Source: Amorphus orientalis (GTDB lineage Bacteria; Pseudomonadota; Alphaproteobacteria; Rhizobiales; Amorphaceae). Taken from it: DNA of 64,000 nt. Shown here piece after piece: positions 44,185 through 51,825 of this stretch (the stretch's first letter is position 1; the number at the start of each line of letters is the position of its first letter). Below the pieces are notes generated by a model that did not search any database, was not told the origin of the DNA, and worked only from the letters and a program-made list of their open reading frames with translations. The stretch is from NCBI RefSeq assembly GCF_030814015.1, contig NZ_JAUSUL010000002.1, positions 372,001 to 436,000 of the forward strand. The letters run 5' to 3'. The position numbers and the translations under genes were made by a program.

Positions 44185-45807
44185 ATGCGCGCGGATGATC
44201 GGGAGCTGCTGGGTCTGCGGATGGAGATGGCGGCGATCCGCTTCGATCCGCGTGCGGCCGGAAGGTCGGTGCCGGCCACGAAGAGGGCGGATCGCAGCTC
44301 CAAGCGGGCTCGGTTCGCTGCGCGCCTGAATGCCGACGCCCGGGCCAACGGCCGGATGCTGCTTTCGACACTGCGCGCGCTCGATCTTTCTCCGCGTGAT
44401 CTTCCCGACATAACCGAGCCGCGGGCGGAGGCGCTCGCCGAATGGGACCGGCGCGCCCCGCTTCTACTGGGGGACCCGCAGGGCGGGGCCGAGCGCCGGC
44501 CGGCGGCGCTGCAGGTCCTGGAAGACGACATCGCGCTGCGGTTCACCAGTCGGATCAATGCCGAGCGACAGCAGGCGCTCGGGATCGACCGCTATGTCTG
44601 GCGAAGCCGCGACGACGCGCTGGTGCGGCCTGGCCATGCCGTCCGCGACGACCGGGTCTTCTTCTGGGACGAGCCGCCGGAAGGCGGGCATCCGGGCGAG
44701 GCCTACAACTGCCGATGCGTGGCCGAACCGGTGCTCGCCGACGAGCCGGAATGGCGTCCGACGATCGACGGCAGCTACGGCCGGGCGATCGACCGGGCGA
44801 TCCTCGAAGGCGCCTTCGACGCGGCCATCGACTTCGCGTCCGATTTCCTGCCGTCGGTGGACGATCTCTGGGCGCTGCTCGACGCCTTGGCCGAGCTTGC
44901 GGAGGTTGGCGCCGACGCCGCGGAACTCGCCGCCCTCGTCGTCAGGGACGCGCTCGTCGGCCTCGATGACGGTGAGGTCGCCCGCCGCGACGCGCTGCTC
45001 GGGGCAGCCGGCGCCTGGGCGCGCGGACTTAGCAGGGCGCTGCGCGATGCGCCGGCGCTGGCGGAGGGCCTCGTCGCCTATGTCGGTGCGCTGGAGGCGC
45101 GTCCGGCCGAACTCGACCGGGCCTATCGCCGCGGCCTTGCCACGCGGGCGGATGTCGAGGAGGCCCATCGCGAACGCAGCTACGTCCGCACGTCGGCCGC
45201 CCTCTACGGACTGGCCACGGCCCTGTCGGCGCGGACCGCGGCCAAGGGGCTGACGACCCGGCTTATGCGACGCCTCGGGCGTCGGACGGATCTGGGAGAC
45301 GAGGCGGTCGGCGCCAGCCTGTTGGCCCGTGCGCGGCGGGCACGCGCCGTGTCTCCGCACGCGGATTGGCGACGGATCGACAATCCAGGCATCCAATGGG
45401 GCAGGGGGATCAGGCAGCAGGGCCACCCCTGGGAGCAGCATCTGGCGACGCGGGGCGATCTCGGCGAGTGGATCGCAGAGCGCGCGCCGAACTTCAAGAC
45501 GTTTGACTTTTTTGATGAATCAAAAGGCCTCGCAACCAGCGCGAAGACACTTGACACGAGAGCGCTAAGCTATGTGCGTCAACCGCGAAGAATTTTCGTA
45601 GCGATGAAGGGCTACATCGATAAGGCGTATGCTTTCGATCGCCACAGAGTTGGGAGATACGAGATTCGAGTTGCTCAGATTGAATCAATTACACTTAAAC
45701 TAGCTGTACCCGTTGGTACTTCTCATGAACAAATAAAAGAGATCAATCGCGCCCGGGCCTATGCCGAGAGCCTCGGCATCGAGATGGAGGTGACGTTTGT
45801 CCGATGA
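44185..45807 (+). CDS. MuF-type phage head protein with C-terminal CDI-like nuclease toxin tip
   Basis: A 540-residue chimeric protein. Residues about 115-180 carry the Mu gpF/SPP1 gp7-like signature ([37 protein letters not shown]). Residues 200-395 are an Ala-rich helical linker. Residues 402-540 look like the restriction-endonuclease-fold toxin tip found on CdiA and filamentous haemagglutinins: [36 protein letters not shown], and the LAVP...[13 protein letters not shown] end. Candidate catalytic residues are E417, D441, S452 and K454. The tip is clearly richer in A+T than the head part. No other virion genes flank it. Polymorphic MuF toxins of temperate phages are a known concept; target and delivery here are inferred. 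Confidence 0.75.
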   Translation: MRADDRELLGLRMEMAAIRFDPRAAGRSVPATKRADRSSKRARFAARLNADARANGRMLLSTLRALDLSPRDLPDITEPRAEALAEWDRRAPLLLGDPQGGAERRPAALQVLEDDIALRFTSRINAERQQALGIDRYVWRSRDDALVRPGHAVRDDRVFFWDEPPEGGHPGEAYNCRCVAEPVLADEPEWRPTIDGSYGRAIDRAILEGAFDAAIDFASDFLPSVDDLWALLDALAELAEVGADAAELAALVVRDALVGLDDGEVARRDALLGAAGAWARGLSRALRDAPALAEGLVAYVGALEARPAELDRAYRRGLATRADVEEAHRERSYVRTSAALYGLATALSARTAAKGLTTRLMRRLGRRTDLGDEAVGASLLARARRARAVSPHADWRRIDNPGIQWGRGIRQQGHPWEQHLATRGDLGEWIAERAPNFKTFDFFDESKGLATSAKTLDTRALSYVRQPRRIFVAMKGYIDKAYAFDRHRVGRYEIRVAQIESITLKLAVPVGTSHEQIKEINRARAYAESLGIEMEVTFVR

Positions 45808-46334
45808 AAGATCGAAGTCAGCGCAGTGCGCCACCCCCCGAAGAGCGGAAAGAGGCCAGCGTCACCGCCTTCAAGAAATTCTATCGGATCCACTCCTGGG
45901 CGGTCTTTCGGGCCTGTCTGCTCGACCCCGATGGAATCGATGGCGACCATCCACCGGATCTGGACGATGCGGCTCTCGGGGCGGCCGCGCGCGAAGCGCT
46001 GCTGGCCAGCCGCTTCATCGGCCCCGATCATCCCGACTGGGGTCGCGTGAGGGCCTCAGTAACGCCGGAGGCTGCTCGATCCGATGAGGAACGTTTAAAG
46101 GCTCGTGCTGGAGTAAAGACCCAACAGGCACTCTACAGCGGCGTGGGCGAAGTCAGTCTGACGCTGAAGGATGGCAATATCAGGCTGCTTCCAGGGAAGT
46201 ATCAGGGACGCGGTGGGTTTGGCTCATTGAACGGTGTCGACCCCACGGAGCTTCCCGAAACCGTTTCGGACGCGGAGCTGGGGGCCGCCATCCGCCACTT
46301 GGTCGATGTCAGCCGCCGGCCCTGGCGATACTGA
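45804..46334 (+). CDS. immunity protein, copy A (cognate of the MuF toxin tip)
   Basis: A 176-residue cytosolic protein whose ATG overlaps the toxin stop as ATGA, the usual toxin-immunity arrangement. It contains VTAFKKFYRIHSWAVFRACL, ARAGVKTQQALYSGVGEVSL and the C-terminal ELPETVSDAELGAAIRHLVD pattern, like CDI immunity proteins that end in S-x-x-ELG-x-A. It is the most diverged of the four copies in its middle (RASVTPEAARSDEERLK). Being next to the intact toxin, it is the likely functional antidote. Confidence 0.65.
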   Translation: MKDRSQRSAPPPEERKEASVTAFKKFYRIHSWAVFRACLLDPDGIDGDHPPDLDDAALGAAAREALLASRFIGPDHPDWGRVRASVTPEAARSDEERLKARAGVKTQQALYSGVGEVSLTLKDGNIRLLPGKYQGRGGFGSLNGVDPTELPETVSDAELGAAIRHLVDVSRRPWRY

Positions 46335-46369
46335 GCGGGCAGTCAGGGACGATGGGCCGAGCTGGCGCG

Positions 46370-46435
46370 ATCAACCGCGCCCGGGCCTATGCCGAAAGCC
46401 TGGGCATCGAGATGGAGGTGACGTTCGTCCGATGA
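46370..46435 (+). repeat. toxin 3'-end remnant 1
   Basis: These 66 bp encode the last 21 residues of the MuF toxin ([20 protein letters not shown] and the final R) plus the stop, nearly identical to 45742-45807. They sit between immunity copies A and B, and the TGA again overlaps the ATG of copy B. No upstream toxin sequence remains. Confidence 0.85.
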
Positions 46436-46962
46436 CGTTGCGCAAGCCGGTCAACCCGCCTCTTCGGAGAGAATACAAAGCGGCCGCCATTACCGCCTTC
46501 AAGAAATTCTATCGGATTCACTCGTGGGCAGTGTGGGGGGCACATATGCTCGACCCCGATGGAATAGATGCCGACCATCCGCCGGATCTGGACGATTCGA
46601 GCCTCGGCGCCGCGGCGCGGGAAGCGCTGCTGGCGAGCCGCTTCATCGGCCCGGATCACCCGGACCGGGAGCGAATCGATGCGTATTGGAAAAACCTGTC
46701 CAACAAGGAGCTTCTCGATCGGTTCAAGGCGCGGGCCGGGGTGAAGACGCACAGCGCGCTCTACACCGGCGTCGGCGAAGTGCGCCTCATCTTGGAGGAT
46801 GGCATCATCAGCCTGAGGCCGTTGAGATATGAGGGCCGGGGTGGGTTCGGCCACCTAAGGGGCGCCAAGACCGTGGAGCTTCCCGAAACCGTCTCGGACG
46901 AGGAGCTGGGGGCCGCCATCCGCCACCTGGTCGATGTCAGCCGCCGGCCCTGGCGATACTGA
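46432..46962 (+). CDS. immunity protein, copy B
   Basis: A 176-residue homologue of copy A with a different N terminus (MTLRKPVNPPLRREYKAAAI) and an intact frame. The body has DRERIDAYWKNLSNKELLDR and the same conserved end, ELPETVSDEELGAAIRHLVD. It begins exactly 628 bp after copy A. Without an adjacent complete toxin it is an orphan immunity gene that may protect against a variant toxin tip. Confidence 0.65.
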   Translation: MTLRKPVNPPLRREYKAAAITAFKKFYRIHSWAVWGAHMLDPDGIDADHPPDLDDSSLGAAAREALLASRFIGPDHPDRERIDAYWKNLSNKELLDRFKARAGVKTHSALYTGVGEVRLILEDGIISLRPLRYEGRGGFGHLRGAKTVELPETVSDEELGAAIRHLVDVSRRPWRY

Positions 46963-46997
46963 GCGGGCAGTCCGGGACGATGGGCCGAGCTGGCGCG

Positions 46998-47063
46998 ATC
47001 AACCGCGCCCGGGCCTATGCCGAAAGCCTGGGCATCGAGATGGAGGTGACGTTCGTCCGATGA
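46998..47063 (+). repeat. toxin 3'-end remnant 2
   Basis: This 66-bp remnant is virtually identical to remnant 1 and lies between copies B and C. It is preceded, like remnant 1, by a shared ~34-bp spacer after the immunity stop, so the spacer plus remnant is part of the tandem unit. Confidence 0.85.
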
Positions 47064-47098
47064 CAGATTGAAGTCAGCACAGCGCGCCGCCCCCCGAA

Positions 47099-47590
47099 GT
47101 GAGCAAAGAAGCCTGCGTCACCGCCTTTACGAAGTTCTACCGGATCCATTCGTGGGCCGTGTTCGGGGCCTCGAAACTGGATCCGGACGGCATCGATGCC
47201 GATCACCCGCCGGACCTGGACGATGCGGCTCTCGGGGCGGTTGCGCGGGAAGCGCTGCTGGCCAGCCGCTTCATCGGCCCCGATCATCCCGACTGGGACC
47301 GGGTTCATGCGTTCTGGAGCCGCGAGAACAGCGAACGGCTGCTCGAACGGCTCAAGGCCCGGGCCGGTGTGAAGACGCATGGGGCGCTCTACAGCGGAGT
47401 CGGCGAAGTGGGCCTCATACTCAAGAATGGCATCATTAACTTGAGACCGAAGAGGTACGAGGGTCGGGGCGGGTTTGGACCGCTCAGGGGCGACCATACG
47501 GTGGAGCTTCCCGAAACCGTCTCGGACGAGGAACTGGGGGCCGCCATCCGCCACCTGGTCGACGTCAGCCGCCGGCCCTGGCGATACTGA
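47099..47590 (+). CDS. immunity protein, copy C (N-terminally truncated)
   Basis: The full-length equivalent would start at ATG 47060, exactly 628 bp after copy B, but its fourth codon is TGA (47069-47071; the matching codon in copy A is CGA). Downstream the frame is open, and a GTG at 47099 gives 163 residues (MSKEACVTAFTKFYRIHSWA) with the whole conserved body. The N-terminal DNA matches copy A rather than B. It may still be made from the GTG, but no strong ribosome site is evident. Confidence 0.5.
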   Translation: MSKEACVTAFTKFYRIHSWAVFGASKLDPDGIDADHPPDLDDAALGAVAREALLASRFIGPDHPDWDRVHAFWSRENSERLLERLKARAGVKTHGALYSGVGEVGLILKNGIINLRPKRYEGRGGFGPLRGDHTVELPETVSDEELGAAIRHLVDVSRRPWRY

Positions 47591-47626
47591 GTGGGCGATT
47601 GCGAAACCGTCGGGCGGACTGACGAA

Positions 47627-47692
47627 CTTAATCGAGCCTGGGCTTATGCCGAGGGTCTCGGCATCGAGATGGAGGTCACGTCCGTCAGATGA
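47627..47692 (+). repeat. toxin 3'-end remnant 3 (diverged)
   Basis: This copy encodes [20 protein letters not shown] and a stop, with several substitutions relative to the toxin and to remnants 1 and 2. It lies between copies C and D and overlaps the ATG of copy D. Confidence 0.8.
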
Positions 47693-48219
47693 CGTTGCGC
47701 AAGCCGGTCAACCCGCCTCTTCGTAAAGAATACAAAGCGGCCGCCATTACCGCCTTCAAGAAATTCTATCGGATTCATTCTTAGGCCGTCTACGGAGCCG
47801 GTATGCTCGATCCCGATGGGATCGATGGTGATCATCCGCCGGATCTGGACGACTTGGCTCTGGGGGCCGTTGCGCGCGAAGCGCTGCTGGCCAGCCGATT
47901 CATTGGTCCGGATCACCCGGACCGGGATCGGGTCGACGCATATTCGAAGAACCTATCGGACAAGGAACTTCTGGATCGGTTCAAGGCACGGGCTGGGGTG
48001 AAGACGCACGGCGCGCTCTACAGCGGCGTCGGCGAAGTGGGCCTCCTCTTGAAGGATGGCATCATCAGCCTGCGGCCGCTGAGGTATGAGGGCCGTGGCG
48101 GGTTTGGACCGCTCAGGGGCGACCATACGGTGGAGCTTCCCGAAACCGTCTCGGACGAGGAGCTGGGGGCCGCCATCCGCCACTTGGTCGATGTCAGCCG
48201 CCGGCCCTGGCGATACTGA
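47689..48219 (+). pseudogene. immunity protein, copy D (nonsense mutation)
   Basis: Copy D starts like copy B (MTLRKPVNPPLRKEYKAAAI), 629 bp after the copy C position. The Trp codon of the conserved IHSWAV is TAG at 47782-47784. After it the frame is intact, with an internal ATG at 47803 giving 138 residues, but the conserved N-terminal third is lost. It is probably inactive. It ends 40 bp before the tRNA fragment. Confidence 0.75.
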
Positions 48220-48259
48220 ACGGGCGGGCGGGGGGTATCCAAAGATAGGGTTCAAGCGG

Positions 48260-48310
48260 TGGTAGCGGAGGAGGGACTTGAACCCCCGACACGCGGATTA
48301 TGATTCCGCT
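48260..48310 (-). other. attachment site: 3' fragment of tRNA-Met(CAT)
   Basis: On the minus strand these 51 nt match tRNA positions 26-76: anticodon arm GCGGA-ATCATAA-TCCGC with anticodon CAT, variable loop GTGTC, T arm GGGGG-TTCAAGT-CCCTC, acceptor strand CTCCGCT, discriminator A and CCA. The D arm and 5' acceptor strand are absent; unrelated AT-rich sequence starts at 48311. A 3' tRNA fragment next to an integrase is the classic product of site-specific integration. The intact tRNA-Met should lie at the other end of the element, right of this window. Confidence 0.88.
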
Positions 48311-48398
48311 TAGTGTCTATATAAGACGTTGATATTGTTTATATAATGGAATCCGTGTTGCAATTTTGTTGCGTCGACGGTTTGCGAATGAGTTGAAA

Positions 48399-49541
48399 TC
48401 AATCGGAAAGCAGCCGGTCCTCCAGCGCCTTCATGGCGCCCCTGTCATCGTCAGGCGAAGGGAAGAGGTACCCGTAGGTATCGAACGTCATTTGGATAGA
48501 TGAGTGCCCCATAAGGGCCTGCACGCGCTTGGGCGGGAAGCCCTGCTCGATGAACAGTGCAGCGGCCGCATGACGTAGTGCGTGCAGGCCGTAGCGCGCG
48601 CGTGGAACCTTGGTGGTGTGGCCGTTCTGGTCGGTGTCGTCGACCAGGTCGAATACACCGGCTGCGATCTGGATTGGCCAGAAGACGCGGCTCAGTATGT
48701 TCCGGTGGCTTTCGATGTTCCCGGCGCCGTTGGGGAACACGAGGCCGAGGTCGCCCTTGGGGCAATCGTCGCGCCATCCTTCCAGTAGCGATACGACGGT
48801 CGGCGTGAGCGGGATGTCCCGGTAGCCGGCGGCGGACTTGGGTGGGCCGATGACCCCATAGGTGTCGGCCCTTCGCGCTACAGTGAGGGTGCCCGCCTTC
48901 AAGTCGATGTCGCGCCATTGAAGACCGCGCAGCTCTGAAGAGCGAAGCCCGGTAAAGGTCGCGGTGTAGATGATGGGGCGGTGTTTGCCGATTGCCGCCT
49001 TCAGGATCGCTCGGATCTCATCCTTGGTCGGCATTTCAAGACGGGCAGTATCGCGCTTGGGCATTCGGATGCGGACATCGCGCACCGGGTTCGTCGCCGC
49101 TAGTCCGAGGCGCTGGGCTTCTGCAATGGCCCGGCCGAGCGAGCCGACAACGCGTTTCGTCATGGCGCGCGAGCGCGTCTTGGCCAGATCGTCGGCAAAG
49201 GCTTGCACGGCCGGGCCGTTGAGTCGGGACAGCTTAGTCGCGCCGATGTTAGGCACGATGTGTATGGCTACATGCTGGCGATAGGCGGCAATCGTGGAGC
49301 GCTCCAGGCCATCAGCTTCAGCGCGTTCCAGCCAGCGCTCACATGCTTCGGACACTGTTACCGAGGCGGAGTCGGCTACGTGCGTGCCCCTTGCGACCTC
49401 GCCGCCGACCTTGACGAGGTGGGCGTCGGCGTCCCGCTTCAAGCGGAACTGCTTTGATCGGCGCTTGCCGGCGCCATCGCGATAGTCGACCTGCCAAACA
49501 GTGTTTCCGGAGGGGAGGGATCGTTTTCTAACCGTGGCCAT
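48399..49541 (-). CDS. int: tyrosine-type site-specific integrase
   Basis: A 380-residue integrase with an N-terminal arm-binding domain (residues 1-55), a SAM-like core-binding domain (58-155) and the catalytic domain. Catalytic residues visible are R200 (TGLRSSELRGL), K235, H320 and R323 (LHALRHAAAALF), H346 (GHSS) and Y356 (TFDTYGYLF). Its stop is about 90 bp from the tRNA fragment, so it should act there. It is divergent from the alpA-like gene; the 161-bp gap between them is AT-rich and should hold both promoters. Confidence 0.95.
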   Translation of the reverse strand: MATVRKRSLPSGNTVWQVDYRDGAGKRRSKQFRLKRDADAHLVKVGGEVARGTHVADSASVTVSEACERWLERAEADGLERSTIAAYRQHVAIHIVPNIGATKLSRLNGPAVQAFADDLAKTRSRAMTKRVVGSLGRAIAEAQRLGLAATNPVRDVRIRMPKRDTARLEMPTKDEIRAILKAAIGKHRPIIYTATFTGLRSSELRGLQWRDIDLKAGTLTVARRADTYGVIGPPKSAAGYRDIPLTPTVVSLLEGWRDDCPKGDLGLVFPNGAGNIESHRNILSRVFWPIQIAAGVFDLVDDTDQNGHTTKVPRARYGLHALRHAAAALFIEQGFPPKRVQALMGHSSIQMTFDTYGYLFPSPDDDRGAMKALEDRLLSD

Positions 49542-49702
49542 CTGCCATGGTTATTCGAGACTCGGAATCGTTGCAACACACCCGTCAGAATCTTAACGGG
49601 GTTGACTTTTTCATCAATTTATGTTACGGGAATCACAATACGGCAAAATCAAATCTACCTGACTCGATCCAAACATGTCAAGCGCTTTTTTGAGGGGGAC
49701 CC

Positions 49703-49924
49703 ATGCAGCATGCAAACGACAACCGGCCACTCGCCGACGACCTTTTGAAGGGCGCTGACGAAATCGCCAGCTTCACAGGATTTGATCGTCGTTCGATCTA
49801 TTACTTCGCAGCAAAGGGTGGCTTGCCCGTCTTCCGCGTCGGTTCCCTGATCTGCGCGCGGAAATCAACCATGCTCGCCTGGGTTTCTGGGCAAGAGGAG
49901 GCGGCTGTTCGGGTGGCTTCCTAA
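49703..49924 (+). CDS. AlpA/excisionase-like helix-turn-helix protein
   Basis: A 73-residue protein with one small helix-turn-helix: ADEIASFTGFDRRSIYYFAA then KGGLPVFRVGSLICARKSTM, the pattern of AlpA/Xis/MerR-like domains used in prophages and phage satellites. GAGGGGGA precedes the ATG. AlpA-type proteins commonly activate integrase or early satellite genes. It opens with MQHANDNRP, containing an ANDN motif that recurs in other proteins of the element. Confidence 0.75.
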   Translation: MQHANDNRPLADDLLKGADEIASFTGFDRRSIYYFAAKGGLPVFRVGSLICARKSTMLAWVSGQEEAAVRVAS

Positions 49925-49959
49925 GGTCCGATTAGGCGAAGCTGGCCAGCCCCAAAAAA

Positions 49960-49986
49960 GCCCGCGACCGAAACATCGGCGCGGGC
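49960..49986. terminator. hairpin between alpA-like and rep-like genes
   Basis: Arms GCCCGCG-(A)-CCGA and TCGG-CGCGGGC pair with one bulged base around the loop AACA. On the minus strand it is followed by TTTTTTGGGG; on plus by AAAATTTTGC. It could stop transcription in either direction, best on minus. Confidence 0.55.
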
Positions 49987-50023
49987 AAAATTTTGCAAAT
50001 CACATGCTGGAATGTAAGATAAG

Positions 50024-51226
50024 ATGACTCAAAAGTCAAGTGCAGATCCACCTAAAAAGGTTTTTCTGGAGCCGGAAAGTTTAGCGCTAAAGTTCATGTT
50101 GCTGTCCCGCCTGCCTTTTGATCGACGGGCGGGTCGTAAGCATTCCCTGGTGTACGGATTTATACTTGACTATTTCCATTCAGGGTATGGTGACGCGCTT
50201 GCAAGTGTTCGCCATATCGTTGCGTGTCTGAAGGAGCGCGATCCGTTCGGAAGGGGGCTCTATATCGGGGACGTCCACAGTGCCTTGGCTGACCTGGTGG
50301 AGTGGGGCTACCTCACCCAGCAGAAGGGCAGCGGCCGGGCTGCGAGCCGCTACGTTCCGGTCTGGGGCGACGTTCCTAGTGTTCGGGGGGATCAGAACTC
50401 TACGGGTGGGGAAATTTGCATTCGGGGATATCCGAACACAACTGTTCGGGCTGCCCCGAACACTACAGCCACTAGCGTTCGTGAATCCCCGAACAAAGAC
50501 CCCCTTACTGTGACCCGGTCACTAGACCCGGGTACACAGGAAGGGGGACCAGACCCCGCGGCGGCTTCGCCCACCACCGCGCCGGGCGCCTTGGCGGCGC
50601 CGGCGGGTGATGAAGCCGCGGGGGATAGCTTCGAAGCGGTCTGGCGCGCCTATGGGTACCGGCAGGATAAGGCGAAAGCCCGGGCTGCCTACGTCAAAAT
50701 GAATCCGTCTCCGGATCTCCATGATGCCATGGTTACCGCCGCCAAGGCATGGCGGGAAGATTCTGAGTCAAAGGGCACGGTCCGCAAGCGGCTGGACAAA
50801 TGGATTGCCGAGGAACTGTACGACTGCGACCCGCCAACCGGCTATCGCCCTAAGGCCGGCAAGCCCACACCAGCACCGGCACCGGCCAACGACAATGCTG
50901 TCGCCGCAGAACCGGCGGTGACGCCCCCCAGCATCCCGCGTGGAAGCCATAGGGCTACTGTCGCAGACGCGTGCATCCACAGCGAAGGGGGCAGTAAAAT
51001 GCTACGTCTGACTTTCGAAATCGGGGGCGAGCACTATCGCCACGAGATCGCGGTCGAGTCCCCATCCTCATCTATCCAGGACGACGGGCAGCGGGAGCTT
51101 GACCTGGTTTGCTATGCAGTCGGACTTGGCGAGGTCTCAGATGAGAGCCAGCTTGTCGGGGTACCCTTCATCCTGACTGTGTCTGCGTCAGGGGCGTTCC
51201 GATATGCGCGGGCTGAAGCGGCATAA
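50024..51226 (+). CDS. replication-initiation-like protein of the integrated element
   Basis: A 400-residue protein. Residues 15-110 look like a winged-helix replication or regulatory domain (KFMLLSRLPFDRRAGRKHSL, DVHSALADLVEWGYLTQQKG, GRAASRYVPVW). A low-complexity linker follows (about 115-200) with four V/I-R-x-x-P/Q-N repeats. Residues 205-265 form a helical segment (WRAYGYRQDKAKARAAYVKM), and the C-terminal 90 residues a separate small domain (HRATVADACIHSEGGSKMLR). The assignment rests on this layout, the position after alpA and the palindromic iterons inside the gene, by analogy with lambda O. No confident family match is claimed. Confidence 0.5.
   Translation: MTQKSSADPPKKVFLEPESLALKFMLLSRLPFDRRAGRKHSLVYGFILDYFHSGYGDALASVRHIVACLKERDPFGRGLYIGDVHSALADLVEWGYLTQQKGSGRAASRYVPVWGDVPSVRGDQNSTGGEICIRGYPNTTVRAAPNTTATSVRESPNKDPLTVTRSLDPGTQEGGPDPAAASPTTAPGALAAPAGDEAAGDSFEAVWRAYGYRQDKAKARAAYVKMNPSPDLHDAMVTAAKAWREDSESKGTVRKRLDKWIAEELYDCDPPTGYRPKAGKPTPAPAPANDNAVAAEPAVTPPSIPRGSHRATVADACIHSEGGSKMLRLTFEIGGEHYRHEIAVESPSSSIQDDGQRELDLVCYAVGLGEVSDESQLVGVPFILTVSASGAFRYARAEAA
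50381..50494. repeat. four 18-bp palindromic iterons inside the rep-like gene
   Basis: The units are GTTCGGGGGGATCAGAAC (50381-50398), ATTCGGGGATATCCGAAC (50420-50437), GTTCGGGCTGCCCCGAAC (50444-50461) and GTTCGTGAATCCCCGAAC (50477-50494). All are 18 bp with consensus RTTCGGG-N4-CCCGAAC. Start-to-start distances are 39, 24 and 33 bp, all multiples of three because the repeats are in the same reading frame. They may be an origin recognised by the encoded protein, or partly a peptide repeat. Confidence 0.6.
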
Positions 51227-51315
51227 GCCCCACCCACGGCCTCCGACCGCGAAATCGCGCGAAGGGCTTCGTTCACAGGCTTTATCACGAGCAGGTATCT
51301 GTTCACGGTGAACAG

Positions 51316-51510
51316 ATGGCAAAGCCGCAGATACGGACGGCCGAAAGGAACGGCACCACCTACACCATCGACACCACCAACATAGGCCGGCGCGCAACCA
51401 CGCCCGTGGTGTTCGAACCGGAACCCGCGCCCGAACCGGCAAATGATAACGGGGTGGGGGCAATGCGGCAGCGTGGTGCATGCACAGATCGGGCCGCCAA
51501 GGGGTATTAG
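51316..51510 (+). CDS. possible small protein with PANDN motif
   Basis: A 64-residue ORF beginning MAKPQIRTAERNGTTYTIDT and containing EPEPAPEPANDNGVG. The first 45 residues have protein-like composition and the PANDN motif seen in other genes here. The end runs into the repeat array (first unit from 51475), so its last dozen residues are probably incidental. No family recognised. Confidence 0.35.
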   Translation: MAKPQIRTAERNGTTYTIDTTNIGRRATTPVVFEPEPAPEPANDNGVGAMRQRGACTDRAAKGY

Positions 51511-51825
51511 TAAGGGGCCGTGTTGCCGGTCATGACTAGATCCCGGCGCCACGGGGTAATAGTATGGGGCCTGAAAAACGACCGAGTGCGCTGTTGGTTT
51601 AAACCAGTTTGCCGCGCCATGGGGTATAAGTAAGGGCCATGCGATGTTGGGTATACCGAGATCGCTGTGCCGCGGGGTATTATTGAGGGCCGCGTAACGT
51701 TGGCGTACGCCAGATCGGGCTGCCACGGGGTAATAGTATAGGGGCGGCAAACCTGTAGTGCCGCCCTGGCCGCGTAGGCTTGGTGTACACCAGATCACCG
51801 CGTCACGGGGTAATAGTATAGGGCC
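51475..51825. repeat. array of six 45-nt palindrome-bearing repeats
   Basis: Each unit has a 12-bp window with a central palindrome, a 14-nt spacer usually beginning GATC, and a conserved block close to GGGGTAATAGTATAGGGCC (18-19 nt). Palindromes: GTGCATGCAC (51476), GTCATGAC (51529), TGGTTTAAACCA (51595), GGTATACC (51650), TGGCGTACGCCA (51701), TGGTGTACACCA (51781). Blocks start at 51501, 51553, 51621, 51674, 51727 and 51807. The palindrome sequence differs in every unit but symmetry is kept. A trace of a seventh block (CCACGGGGTCGCC) is near 51943. The 823-bp region 51227-52049 is otherwise largely non-coding. Confidence 0.85.

Noticed and set aside
44185-48219. MuF-toxin locus as part of the integrated element
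   Set aside because: It lies on the chromosomal side of the 3' tRNA fragment, which for this orientation marks the element's left end. An older, separate insertion is more likely.
48260-48310. Functional tRNA-Met gene
   Set aside because: Only positions 26-76 of the tRNA are present; the D arm and 5' acceptor strand are missing.
51475-51825. CRISPR-like array
   Set aside because: The conserved part and the variable part do not behave as repeat and spacer: the variable part is a short self-complementary palindrome, gaps between units range from 7 to 35 nt, and there are no cas genes.
51501-51825. Minus-strand TACTATTAC in some repeat units resembles the rolling-circle nonanucleotide TAxTATTAC
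   Set aside because: It is not in a hairpin loop, it varies between units, it occurs several times, and no HUH-type Rep is encoded nearby. The resemblance is probably chance.
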